A stretch of 64,000 bases of DNA, taken from NCBI GenBank assembly GCA_001600695.1, contig BCKQ01000004.1:496001-560000 (forward strand), in the 5' to 3' direction. Within the stretch, counting starts at the first letter, position 1; every line of letters starts with the position of its first letter. Source of the stretch: Ascoidea asiatica (taxonomy: Eukaryota > Ascomycota > Saccharomycetes > Ascoideales > Ascoideaceae). A program made the translations under genes and the position numbers. Below the pieces are notes generated by a model. That model had not been told where the DNA came from and searched no databases. It saw only the letters and a list, made by a program, of their open reading frames with translations. Shown here in pieces: positions 52,191 through 62,158 of this stretch.

Positions 52191-53075
52191 ATGTCTTGGA
52201 ATGGTTTGAAGAAAGCGATAAACCGGGCTGGTACCCAAGTAATGATAAAAACTGGTTATGTTGAAAAAACAGTAGATAGAGAATATGAATTAGAAGAAAA
52301 AAGATTTAAGCTAATGGAATCAGCTTCTTTAAAATTACAAAAAGAAGCTCAAACTTATTTATCTTCTCTTAAATCAATAACAAAATCTCAAATTTCTATA
52401 ACTGAAACTTTTGATTCTTTTTATACTGGTTCTACTGATATAAATTCAAAAAAAATTGATTTGTCAAGTTTAAATCCAGATCATAAAAATAATACTAGTA
52501 ATAATAACTACAATAATAATAATATCAATAACAATAATGAAGGTGTGGTGAAGAGTTATCTGAAAGCTGTAAAAGATTTAGATAATGAAACTGTTAAGGC
52601 TATAGAAGGTCCTTTTAAAGAAACTGTTCTTGAACCTATAAATAAATTCTGTTTTTATTTCAATGATATAAATGAAGCAATGAAAAAAAGAAATCATAAA
52701 AAAATAGATTATGATTCAATAAGAGCAAAAGTTAAAAAATTAAATGAAAAACCAACTGATGAACCAAATAAATTACCAAGATTAGAAAAAGAATTATCTT
52801 ATGCAAAAGAATTATATGATAATATAAATGATGAGCTTAAAGCTGAATTACCACAATTAATATCTTTAAGAGTTCCATATTTAGATCCAAGTTTTGAAAG
52901 TCTTGTAAAAATTCAATTAAGATTTTTCACTGATTCTTATACAAAATTATCTCAAGTTCAAAATCATTTTGATGCTGAAAGTAGAGATGTTTATGCAAAT
53001 GGTCAATTAGATCAAAGAGTTGATGAAGTTTTACAAAGAATGAGAGATTTAACTATAACTGCTTTAGCTGATTGA
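52191..53075 (+). CDS. RVS161: BAR-domain protein Rvs161 (amphiphysin-like)
   Basis: Membrane-curving N-BAR protein that pairs with Rvs167 at endocytic sites and acts in scission, actin polarity and cell fusion. The 294-aa product is a single BAR domain. It starts MSWNGLKKAINRAGTQVMIKTG (amphipathic helix 0), has the RxxELEEKRFK region, KSITKSQISI, the conserved core LDNETVKAIEGPFKETVLEPI, KRNHKKIDYDSIRAKV, and the end LPQLISLRVPYLDPSFESLVKIQLRFF. It lacks the SH3 domain of Rvs167, so Rvs161 is clear. The sequence is closer to filamentous-fungal and S. pombe Hob3 forms than to S. cerevisiae. An Asn-rich insertion (about residues 80-118) lengthens the helix 1-helix 2 loop and explains the extra length over 265 aa. 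Confidence 0.96.
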   Translation: MSWNGLKKAINRAGTQVMIKTGYVEKTVDREYELEEKRFKLMESASLKLQKEAQTYLSSLKSITKSQISITETFDSFYTGSTDINSKKIDLSSLNPDHKNNTSNNNYNNNNINNNNEGVVKSYLKAVKDLDNETVKAIEGPFKETVLEPINKFCFYFNDINEAMKKRNHKKIDYDSIRAKVKKLNEKPTDEPNKLPRLEKELSYAKELYDNINDELKAELPQLISLRVPYLDPSFESLVKIQLRFFTDSYTKLSQVQNHFDAESRDVYANGQLDQRVDEVLQRMRDLTITALAD

Positions 53076-53599
53076 AAATGTATTGAAAACTAATCTCTTT
53101 TATTCTTCTACAATTTTCTATATAAAATTTATCTAATATAGCTTTGCATCTTTAGCTCTTTTTTTTTTGCCTTTTTTTTTTCTCCCTATACTATACAATT
53201 CATTATCGTATAATAATCATTCTCATTAACCAATTCTTAATTTATTCTAAATTTTTATTAGATTGAATACAATATGAAAATTTTAAATAAAGATTTTTTT
53301 ACAAACTCGTATAAAATATCAAAACAACTTTTCTGTAAAATAAGAAAAAATAATTTACTTTTTAAAATGAAAATGAAATGAAGAGTCTAATAAAACTCGA
53401 ATAAATTCACCAGTAGTAATTGATGGATTCTAAACCTTTGAAGAAAATTTTAATTTAACTTTATTTAAATTCAACCCAAAATAGCTAAGTAAGCGAATAT
53501 AACAATCAAAATACAAAAAAAAAAAGATTTAAGATAATTAAGATTTTAAGATTATTTTCAAGCAATAAAATAATTTATTTTCTTAATGAAAAAAAAGTG
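53076..53599. other. Convergent 3' region RVS161/RFX gene
   Basis: A+T-rich with T and A runs; contains only 3' ends of the two genes as far as I can see. Confidence 0.6.
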
Positions 53600-55612
53600 T
53601 TAACATAATTTACCTAACCCATAAATTTCACTCACAAATCCAAGCCATTCATCAACCCAACAACAAATTATCCAACAGGATCCAAAACTTGTTGCATTTT
53701 CCATTTGTAATTGTTTTAAACATGAGTTATATATTAGACGAAAATATAACAAAAAAACTCGTACTGAAACTTTTGGAAACTTCAAAGGTAAAGATAATAT
53801 AAATGAAATACTCATTTTCATTACATTATTTTCATTATTTAAATTTATATTTGTATCTGAATAAGAAACTTGTTGTAATAATTTATTTAAAAAATTCGGT
53901 ATTTCAAATTTTAAAATATTATCAATTTGTTTAATTTCATTTTCACTTGTAATTTCAGAAGTTGCTATTATTTGAGAATTTTTTAAAACTATATTCCAAT
54001 TATTTAAAATTGATTCAATTTGTTTTGAATTACTTAAAATTCTAGAAGCTGCAAAAGAAGTTTCCGAACTTCTATAAAGTTTTTTCAATAAAAGTTCAAA
54101 AATTTTTGCAAATTTACTTCTTTGATTATTTTCCGAAGTTAAATTTTTAGAAATTTCATCAAAATAAGTTAAATTGAATAAATTGATTTTTTTTTCATTT
54201 TTATATGATAGTGAAGATAATGACATTAATATTTTAAAATATAAAGAAATATCATCTTTATAATTTTTATTATTCGATAAAACTAAGGAAGAGCATTGTG
54301 AATAATTTCCATTTAATAAATATGCTTTAAAAGTTCTAAGAAATTCATCTTTTGAAAAATCTTTTTGAAATTTAGTAATTTGTTTATCATCTTGAAGAAC
54401 TAAAGATTGAATATCTTCTAGATTATTTGGATAAAATAAATCAGATTGAATTGTTGAAAGAAGTGGAGATGATGAAATTTGAAATTTTCTTTCAATATCA
54501 TTATTATCACCATTTTTCACTAAATTTGAATCTTGATTTTCAAATGATGATGAATTTGATAAACAACCAGTTATAAATTGATTTTCAAGATTACAATCTA
54601 AAATTTGTTTAATTTCAGCTTTTAATTTTATTCCAATATAATGGTATTTTGAGTTACCTCTTGTACCTAATCTTTTTGTTTGTAAATCAGGCCAAATTAT
54701 TCTAACAAGTTTTCCTACAGCAGATTGACCATATGGAATAACATTAGATATAGTACAAATATATTTATAAGCTCTATAAACATCAGCTCTTGGGATTGCA
54801 GTATTATGAAAATTACTTAAAGCAATTATTTGAGATGTTTGACATTTCTCAACTGTATCCAATAAACAACGAATTGCAAATATGGACTTTGATTTTTCTT
54901 TTTGAAATACCAAAGTATTACTATAGTTATCATTATCATCATTCTTCTTATTATTATTGTTATTATTATTGTTATTATTATTGTTATTATTATTGTTATT
55001 ACTATCATTGACATTAGGTAAGATATTTTTTTTTGCTTTCTTAGTTATATTTAGCTTTTCAGCATACTCTTTTATTGGTAAATTTAATGATTTCCTAGCT
55101 AAAATCAATAGATCTTCACCATAATGCAGATGTTTCAATGAGGATAAATTTAAAGATGAATCTGATTTTTTTTTTGATAAAGGAAAATCTTTTTGATCTA
55201 AATCATCATCTTCAAGAGGCCTTTTAACAGAGATCAATGAATCTGAATGATCATTCTCATTATTTGTAATTATATTTAAATCGGATTGATTGGTTTTAAT
55301 ATTTTGTGAAGTTAAATTAGATTGATTGGAATTTAAATTTAAATTAGGATCTGAATTAAGTGATTGAATATTACCTGTATTTCCTACTGAATTTTGTAGA
55401 TAAAGATAAGTTGGAAAGGAAGAGTTATTATTGTTATTATCAACCATGGAAACATTAGTTTGGATTTGAGGAATTGACTTTAAATTGAAAGTATTTGAGG
55501 ATGAATTCATGTTCTCTTGATTGTTCAATTCCAAAGAATCTTCTTCCAATAAATATGAAGTTTGGTTAAAGTTAGTGAAATCCACTGCATTTTCTTGGTT
55601 ATGCAGCAACAT
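53600..55612 (-). CDS. RFX-family winged-helix transcription factor
   Basis: DNA-binding protein of the RFX family; yeast Rfx1/Crt1 represses DNA-damage-inducible ribonucleotide reductase genes, and filamentous fungi have similar regulators. The 670-aa product has an Asn/Ser-rich N-terminus with a long polyasparagine run (about 203-221), then the RFX domain at about 240-330. The helix starts FAIRCLLDTVEKC, continues with IPRADVYRAYKYIC and QSAVGKLVRIIWPDLQTKRLGTRGNSKYHYIGIKL; the signature TKRLGTRGNSKYHY is the X-box recognition motif. The C-terminal half is helical, without known domain, and probably carries the dimerisation and repression functions. It is tandem with the downstream NRAMP gene on the same strand. 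Confidence in the family is very high; the exact paralogue is less certain. Confidence 0.92.
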   Translation of the reverse strand: MLLHNQENAVDFTNFNQTSYLLEEDSLELNNQENMNSSSNTFNLKSIPQIQTNVSMVDNNNNNSSFPTYLYLQNSVGNTGNIQSLNSDPNLNLNSNQSNLTSQNIKTNQSDLNIITNNENDHSDSLISVKRPLEDDDLDQKDFPLSKKKSDSSLNLSSLKHLHYGEDLLILARKSLNLPIKEYAEKLNITKKAKKNILPNVNDSNNNNNNNNNNNNNNNNNKKNDDNDNYSNTLVFQKEKSKSIFAIRCLLDTVEKCQTSQIIALSNFHNTAIPRADVYRAYKYICTISNVIPYGQSAVGKLVRIIWPDLQTKRLGTRGNSKYHYIGIKLKAEIKQILDCNLENQFITGCLSNSSSFENQDSNLVKNGDNNDIERKFQISSSPLLSTIQSDLFYPNNLEDIQSLVLQDDKQITKFQKDFSKDEFLRTFKAYLLNGNYSQCSSLVLSNNKNYKDDISLYFKILMSLSSLSYKNEKKINLFNLTYFDEISKNLTSENNQRSKFAKIFELLLKKLYRSSETSFAASRILSNSKQIESILNNWNIVLKNSQIIATSEITSENEIKQIDNILKFEIPNFLNKLLQQVSYSDTNINLNNENNVMKMSISFILSLPLKFPKVSVRVFLLYFRLIYNSCLKQLQMENATSFGSCWIICCWVDEWLGFVSEIYGLGKLC
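54953..55004. repeat. (ATT)n coding microsatellite (poly-Asn)
   Basis: Trinucleotide run inside the RFX gene, encoding the polyasparagine tract; likely variable in length between strains. Confidence 0.85.
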
Positions 55613-56317
55613 GCCAAAGATGGATAATTATTTCCTGGTTTCTATTGCCGAGTGAAAAGATGAAGCAGTCAAGTGAAATAAAAGAGAGAATTCTCAGCTA
55701 TTTATTTACTTCAGTTCTTTTCTTTTCTTTTCTTTTCTTTCTGTTTGGGAAAACAAATAAGTATAACACCTCCAGCAGTTACTTGCCAGAATACTGAAGT
55801 ACAATTTTGGAAGATTTCTCATGGGTTTTAAAAATTATTGTACAGGGCTATTGAATGAATATTTAGATAAAGAACTGTAGCAACGTGGAAAATCATTTTC
55901 TGGATTTCGGAACATAACGAAGATTGTGACTATTTTATCAAAAGAAAGAATATAATATAAAGAAGAGTATAATTCAATAATGAAAAAAAGTCATTAATGG
56001 ATAACTAGTTATGAAAAATTTCTGATGAATTTCTTCAGCAGTTTGGTTTTTATGATTGTATATTAAAAAAAAAAATCTAGTTTATAAAATTTAATTCATA
56101 TTTCTTTAAAAATAGAATATTTAAAAAATTTTCATGCAAAAAAAGGGATGATGAAATCAAAATAAAAAAAAAAAATTTGAAAAAAATAGTAAAAGCAGAA
56201 TAGAATTTGAAAAGAGAAGAAAAAAAAAAAAAAAAAAATTTTGTGAAAGTAATTAGTTACAAAATATAAAATTAGCATATTTAAAAATATTTAGCATATT
56301 TGAATTTAATATAATTA
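55613..56317. other. Intergenic region RFX/NRAMP genes
   Basis: RFX promoter on the minus strand with a (TTTTC)n tract (55716-55741), then the 3' end of the NRAMP gene with long A runs (56221-56239). No further gene. Confidence 0.55.
55716..55741. repeat. (TTTTC)5 microsatellite
   Basis: Pentamer repeat 105-130 bp upstream of the RFX gene start. Confidence 0.85.
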
Positions 56318-58198
56318 TTAAAAATGTATATCAGCACCCATTGCAAAAGACACTATTAAATAAATATTTAAAAAACTTATACATAACCAAACCAGGATTG
56401 AAATAAATGAGAGTAAATAAGAATTTGAATAATCAATATATTTTTTACCATTAGATATGAAAACATGTTTTAATAAATCTGAAGATAAATTTGAATCAAA
56501 ATTTGTAGTAGTTGAATTTGATATTGAATTTGAGGTTGAATTATTAACAGGAACTTGAACATGAGTAGGAATTAAATTATCATCAAATTTAGAATCATTA
56601 GTATTATTAAAGTTATTAATATTATTTTGATTCATTGAAGAAGTTGAACAATAATTTGTATTAGAACTTAATAAAGGAGAAGTATCATTAATTTGATTAA
56701 ATTTATCATTTGAATCAAAAATTTCAACTTTCATAATATTTTTATTACAAGTAAAATAAATTAAAGGAGCAGTACAAAAAGGTAAAATTAAAGATAAAGC
56801 AACTTGAGAAGCATTTAAAATTGAACTTATACCTTTTCTACCCATAATTGAAGTAACAATTAAACATGGTATAATTGCAATAAATCTTGTAATTAATCTT
56901 CTTATCCAAGGTTTAAATTTCCAATTTATAAAACCTTCAGAAACAATTTGTCCAGCCATTGTACAAATTATTCCAGCACTTTGACCAGAAAATAACATTG
57001 CCCAAGCAAAAATTAAACCTGCAGCAGAACCAATATAATCAGAAAGCATTTGAAAAATTGATAATAAATCAGCATCATCAGCATCAGGAGTACCAAATAA
57101 AGTTGCACCAGCAACAATTAAAATTGCAGAATTAACAAAAGTTGCAACAAACATTAAAGAAATTATTAATTCCCAATAAGAATAAGTTAAACAATCTTGA
57201 ATTGCATCTATTGAAGGTTTATATCTATCATTTATATTTTGATTATATCTATCAGATATATTTTTATTAAAATTATTATTTGTTTGAATATTATTAGAAT
57301 TATTTTTAATATCAAATTCCATTAATCTTGGTTGAACTAAGGCAGAACCTAAAAATAAAGAATGAGGCATAACAGTTGCACCTAAGATACCTAAACTTAG
57401 ATATAAAGCTTTTTTTTCTTTAAAAATTTTATCATTTGGTAAAAAACCTTTAAATAATTGAAATTTATCAGGTATTGAAATTTTACTTAATTCTAAAATA
57501 AAACAAAAACAAGTTAAAGTAACTAAAATTGAAATTAAAATTTCAAAAAGTCTAACTTGATTCATTGAATTATTTGGTTTATAAAAAATTAAAATTATTA
57601 AAACATCTAAGATTGTTAATAAAACACCATAAATTAAAGGTATATTAAATAAAATTTCTAAAGCAATTGCAGTACCAACAACTTCAGCTAAATCAGTTGC
57701 AATTATTGCAAATTCAGTTAATATATAAATTGAAAAATTTAAATATTTTGGTAAATTTTTTTTACAATTTTCAGCTAAATCTAAACCAGTTATTGAAGAT
57801 AATTTTATACAAAGACATTGTAAAATTATAGCCATAAAATTTGATATTAAAATTGAAAATAATAAATTATATTTATAATTTGAACCTGCTGATACAGAAG
57901 TTGAATAATTTCCTGGATCCATATAAGCAACAGATACCATTATACCAGGACCAATAAATCTAATATATTTTTTAATAATTTCAAATACATTATTGAAATT
58001 TAAATTTAAATTTAAATTTCTATTATTATTTGAAGTAATATTTACTTGATCATTTTGAGTTTGAGAATGAGTTTGAGAATGAGATTGGGAATTAGATTGA
58101 GAATTAGATTGAGAATTAGATTGAGAATTAGAAATAGAATGAGAATGATTTTGAAGTATAAGATTTGAATGAGAAGAATCAAAAGATTTAACAGACAT
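56318..58198 (-). CDS. NRAMP-family divalent metal transporter (Smf1/2/3)
   Basis: Proton-coupled transporter for manganese, iron and related metals at the plasma membrane, endosome or vacuole. The 626-aa product has a Ser/Asn/Gln repeat leader (about 25-50, SQSNSQSN units) and then about eleven membrane helices. The metal-binding motif DPGN is at residues 94-97 (AYMDPGNYSTSV) and MPH at 277-279 (LGATVMPHSLFLGSALVQPR), both required in NRAMP transporters. The loop LLFSGQSAGIICTMAGQIVSEGFI matches the consensus transport motif. A cytosolic loop before the last helix is enlarged by Asn/Ser (about 510-580). As I recall them, Smf1 is about 575 aa and Smf3 473 aa; the extra length lies in these low-complexity parts. 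Which Smf paralogue this is cannot be told. It is divergent from the tail-anchored protein gene. Confidence 0.93.
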   Translation of the reverse strand: MSVKSFDSSHSNLILQNHSHSISNSQSNSQSNSQSNSQSHSQTHSQTQNDQVNITSNNNRNLNLNLNFNNVFEIIKKYIRFIGPGIMVSVAYMDPGNYSTSVSAGSNYKYNLLFSILISNFMAIILQCLCIKLSSITGLDLAENCKKNLPKYLNFSIYILTEFAIIATDLAEVVGTAIALEILFNIPLIYGVLLTILDVLIILIFYKPNNSMNQVRLFEILISILVTLTCFCFILELSKISIPDKFQLFKGFLPNDKIFKEKKALYLSLGILGATVMPHSLFLGSALVQPRLMEFDIKNNSNNIQTNNNFNKNISDRYNQNINDRYKPSIDAIQDCLTYSYWELIISLMFVATFVNSAILIVAGATLFGTPDADDADLLSIFQMLSDYIGSAAGLIFAWAMLFSGQSAGIICTMAGQIVSEGFINWKFKPWIRRLITRFIAIIPCLIVTSIMGRKGISSILNASQVALSLILPFCTAPLIYFTCNKNIMKVEIFDSNDKFNQINDTSPLLSSNTNYCSTSSMNQNNINNFNNTNDSKFDDNLIPTHVQVPVNNSTSNSISNSTTTNFDSNLSSDLLKHVFISNGKKYIDYSNSYLLSFISILVWLCISFLNIYLIVSFAMGADIHF

Positions 58199-59278
58199 TT
58201 TTAAAAAGAATAGAAATGGAAATTCTAATGAAGATTTTATTAAAATATTTTAATAAACAATAAATATAATGGATGAATTAATTGAAGATTTGAGGTTTAA
58301 TTTATATGAAGTAAAAAAATATATGAAAGATATATGATATAATAAAAAGATTATTTATGAAATCAAATTTTATAAGAGAATTTTAATAATTTTATCATTA
58401 GATACAAAAAACAGTAAAAAATTTGATAAGATTGAATAGATTAAATAGATAAAATAGATAAAAATGGGAACTAATGAGAGTTAATGAATTCAATATGAAT
58501 ACAATATGATATTAATATGATATTAATATGATATGAGAATGATTTCAAAAATTGGTAAAGAGGATTAATTAAGGAATAATGGTGCATATATTCTATTAAA
58601 GATTGAAGAATATGAGCATATTTTACTTTATTTCAGTGTAAATAAAAAAAGTATCAGACAGTAATGAATTGAAGTAATTGATAATTTATTTCTTAATATA
58701 TTTATTGATATATTTATTTATTAACATATTTATTTTATAATATAATAATTGTTTGATAATCAGTTTATGCTTTATTTATTTGTTTATCTTATCTGATCTC
58801 ATCTTCAGGGTGTGGAGCAGCGGTGGTGTGAGCAGGCACAAAGACAAAGAAGCAGGCAAGCAGAGAACCAGACCGGTGGGTCCGCGGGAGTAGAGCTGGA
58901 AGAGGAAACACGGAGATAAAAACTAATGCGGAAGGAAAGACAAGGAACCGGTCTCTTAGAAGCACATGACACCTGTGTGTCCAGATTTGTGGAACTCTTA
59001 TTGGATCCAGACTGGTGAAACCTAATAATTAGACCCGCTTGACTGGTACTCCCGCCCGGATAGAATATACTTAAATGGAGAACAAACAGAAATAACAGAA
59101 ATAATAACCGCTGATAATAAAAATAAAGGATAACAAAGCAAAAGGCAAGAGGTAAAAGTAAACAATATCTCACTTGATGGATGATATATGAATATATGAA
59201 TCGAATAGAATTGAAATACTTCATATTTATCAGTTTGGAGAGTATTCAATAGTTGAAAGTTTGCCTTAATATATCATA
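58199..59278. other. Divergent promoter region NRAMP/tail-anchored gene
   Basis: A+T-rich with a strongly different G+C island at 58800-59060 that contains two ACCGGT palindromes (58872, 58947) and an ATTGG box (58998). ORFs on the minus strand across the island are composition artefacts. Confidence 0.55.
58800..59060. other. G+C-rich intergenic island
   Basis: Island of about 260 bp, with sharp edges, roughly midway between two divergent genes. No RNA family recognised. Confidence 0.45.
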
Positions 59279-61072
59279 ATGTCGTCTGGTATTGTTCAAA
59301 GTGATTACAATGATGTAAGAAATATCGAAGAAAATAAAGATAAAAATGAAATAATAAGTGAATTCCAAAATAAATCAAAGGATAAAGGTAAAGGTAAAGG
59401 TAAAGGTAAAGAAAAAGAAGAACCAAGTGATACTCAGTATAATAATGAACCTGACAATAAAATTGAAATAAAGAATCAAAATAATGAACAATCGAATAAT
59501 GAATTCATTAATGAATCAAAGGATGAATTAAATGAAGAAGATGAGAAATTATTATCTTTATTATCCAATTCAGTATCTTCAATTTCATCAATTTCATCAA
59601 TTTCATCTGTATCTTCAGTAAATTCAATAAATCAAATAAATAAATCTTTTAAAATTGATAAAAATAAAGATTTTTTAAATGAATTATATTTAATTGATGA
59701 AAATAATTTAAATTTAATAAAATTAATTAGTTTTAACAATGATTTTTTTAAAATTTTAAAAATTAATTTAAATTTAAAATATTTTGAAATTTTAAAATTT
59801 TTTTTAAATAAAAAATTTATAATTTCATATAATTTAATTTTTCCAATAATTAAAATTTTAATTAAATTTAATAATTTTTTAAAAATTAATTTAAATTTAA
59901 ATAATTTAAATAATTTTAAAAATATCTTAAATAATTTAAATAATGAAAAAAATTTAAAATTTTTAATAATTAATTATTTTATTTTATATCTTAATATTAT
60001 AAATAATTTACTTAATGAATTCTCAATTACAATTACAAAAGAAAATGATGGAACTGAAATGGAAATTAAAATGGAAATTATAAATAATTTTAAAAATAAT
60101 AAAATTTTTAATGAAATTGGTTTATATTTTATAAATATTAATTCAATAATTAATGAAACTAATGAAACTAATGAAAATAATGAAAATAATGAAAATAATG
60201 AAAATTTTAAATTAATTAATTTTAAAATTATAAATTTAATATTTTTAATTGATTATAATTATAAAATTAATGAAATAATTATAATTAAGAAAAATATTGA
60301 AAATTTTTTAAATAATAATAATATTTTAATTATTAATGAAAATAATAAAAAATATTATAATAATAATGAAGAAAATATTGAATTAAATAAATTATTTAAT
60401 TTATATTATTGTAATATATTAATAAAATTAAATTTAATTAAAGAAAGTAAAAAATTAATTATAAATAATAAATTAATTAAAAATAATTATTCAAATTGGT
60501 ATTTAAAAATTGATGAAAATATTAAAAAATTTGAGTTCGAGAAAAGTGAAAAAAGTAATAATAATAATAATTTTTCAAAATTAAACTCAAGTATTAAGAG
60601 TAAATTCAAATCAATTTCAAATTCTGTAAATAATAATGATAAGAAAGATAAGAAAGAAAATGAAATAAAAAATGAAATAAAAAATGAAATAAAAAATGAA
60701 GAAAATGAGAGTGAAGAATTAAGAAAGAGAAAAGAAAAGAAATTTAAAAGATTTCAAAGGAAACATCCTCATATGGATTTAAATCATAAATTTGAAGATT
60801 CTAATTCCATTAATAACTCCAATAATATATCTAATTCTAATTCTAATTCAATTATAATAAATAATGATAATTTAAAAGAAGTAATTTTAAATTATTATAA
60901 AAAAAACATAAATATAATTAAAACTTTAATTTTAATTATATTTTTTTCAATACCATTATTTAAAATAATTAAAAAATTTAAATTATATAAAAAGGATATA
61001 GGTTTATTATTGAAAAAGATAATTTATGAAATTTTCAAAACTATTAAAATGGGATTTAATGTTAGATATTAA
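59279..61072 (+). CDS. Low-complexity tail-anchored membrane protein (Pex15/Pex26-like?)
   Basis: A 597-aa protein of extreme composition (Asn, Ile, Lys, Leu, Glu), encoded almost only by A and T in the centre. An acidic Lys/Glu/Ser-rich leader (1-120, with a KGKGKGKG tract) precedes a helical, Leu/Ile/Asn-rich core (about 130-420), which may be a TPR-like solenoid. A charged linker with NEIKNEIK repeats follows, then a basic RKEKKFKRFQRKHPH segment and one hydrophobic segment (TLILIIFFSIPLFKII, about 545-562). About 33 mostly basic residues end it. A single C-terminal membrane helix with a short basic tail is the layout of tail-anchored proteins. The cytosolic helical part plus tail anchor recalls peroxisomal Pex15/Pex26, but I see no decisive motif. 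The function is unproven. Confidence 0.5.
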   Translation: MSSGIVQSDYNDVRNIEENKDKNEIISEFQNKSKDKGKGKGKGKEKEEPSDTQYNNEPDNKIEIKNQNNEQSNNEFINESKDELNEEDEKLLSLLSNSVSSISSISSISSVSSVNSINQINKSFKIDKNKDFLNELYLIDENNLNLIKLISFNNDFFKILKINLNLKYFEILKFFLNKKFIISYNLIFPIIKILIKFNNFLKINLNLNNLNNFKNILNNLNNEKNLKFLIINYFILYLNIINNLLNEFSITITKENDGTEMEIKMEIINNFKNNKIFNEIGLYFININSIINETNETNENNENNENNENFKLINFKIINLIFLIDYNYKINEIIIIKKNIENFLNNNNILIINENNKKYYNNNEENIELNKLFNLYYCNILIKLNLIKESKKLIINNKLIKNNYSNWYLKIDENIKKFEFEKSEKSNNNNNFSKLNSSIKSKFKSISNSVNNNDKKDKKENEIKNEIKNEIKNEENESEELRKRKEKKFKRFQRKHPHMDLNHKFEDSNSINNSNNISNSNSNSIIINNDNLKEVILNYYKKNINIIKTLILIIFFSIPLFKIIKKFKLYKKDIGLLLKKIIYEIFKTIKMGFNVRY

Positions 61073-61316
61073 TATCTTTATAATTCAATGCAATGCAAAA
61101 ATAATACTGTATATGTATATAGACTCGATGAATATAAAATTCTGACTTGGTTATTGGATCCAGTTTTATGGTAGACAAAAAAAAAGGATAAAATAATTTA
61201 AAATAGGAAAATAATTGCAAAAATGGATTGACTACTGGATCATACTTACTTTTTTATTTATTGCAGGACCAGCGGCAGTTATATATTAGCCTTTGATTTT
61301 TAAAAGGAGTGAAAAA

Positions 61317-62158
61317 CTAAAAACTGCTTGTTGGAATATTTTCACAATTGAATATTGAAGCCCAAGTTAATTGAACTGTTGAGTTATTATGATTTTCTGA
61401 AATTGCAATCATACCCAAGTGTGCGGTTTCATGATAATTATAATAATAATATCTCACACCATTATTGTTCTACCTGATTTTTTTAATTATATTTTCAGCT
61501 TCTTCCATTGATTGAATTAAACCTGAAAAATTATCTTTTTTTACAATTTTTAAGCCAATGTTTTCAAGTAATCTCTTGAAACTTAAATCAAGGTTTTTAA
61601 AATAAGCATATCCAAGCATAATTTCCTCATTTTTTCAAATCGCTATAAATACACCAAGAGTATTCATTAAAATCTTTACTGTATTATCTGAATTAGAAGA
61701 TGCTTTATTTTTACTATAATCAGATCTAGGATTGTAAATTTTCAAAATATCATAATCTGCTTTGAATGAATCCGAAAAAAGAAAATCAAAAAATTTGTTT
61801 TAAATCTTGATCTATATTTGAAATGTCACTTTTGTACTCCATTATTGAAAGAATATATTTCAGTAAACTGTTGTAAAGCCCTGCTAAATTTTCTTATGTC
61901 CTTAGAAAGTTGATAAGAATTTAAAACATTAATTACTAATTTATATGCTACTTCTCCTTTTTCATAATCATAATCATAATCATAATCATAATCATATTCA
62001 TATTCATATTCATTTCGTTTTTTGTTTTTGATTGTATTGGCATTTGAATTTTTATTTTGTTGAGTGTTTTTACATTTTTACTTTTTTGGAGTTTAAGTAT
62101 TATCAGTTTTTGTTTCTGAAGGTTTTTTATTTAAAGTTGTGAGTATTGGAAGATACAT
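61317..62158 (-). pseudogene. Multiply disrupted gene of unknown family
   Basis: On the minus strand a coherent protein-like sequence starts at an ATG (62158, MYLPILTTLNKKP) and ends at a TAG (61319-61317). It is broken by at least four in-frame stops and two frame changes. Blocks that still read well include a DYDYDYDY-EKGEVAYKLVI part (about 61990-61925), SDSFKADYDILKIYN (near 61765) and EEIMLGYAYFKNLDL (near 61630). In random sequence of this composition I would expect one stop about every 12 codons, so the low number of stops suggests former coding. I do not recognise the protein. It sits between the tail-anchored gene and the velvet gene. Confidence 0.6.
61962..62014. repeat. (TCATAA)n/(TCATAT)n microsatellite
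   Basis: About nine tandem hexamers inside the pseudogene; on the minus strand it encodes Asp-Tyr and Glu-Tyr repeats. Confidence 0.85.

Noticed and set aside
55873-55882. AGCAAC word as an RFX half-site in the promoter of the RFX gene
   Set aside because: Only one half-site without a partner at X-box spacing; autoregulation cannot be argued from it.
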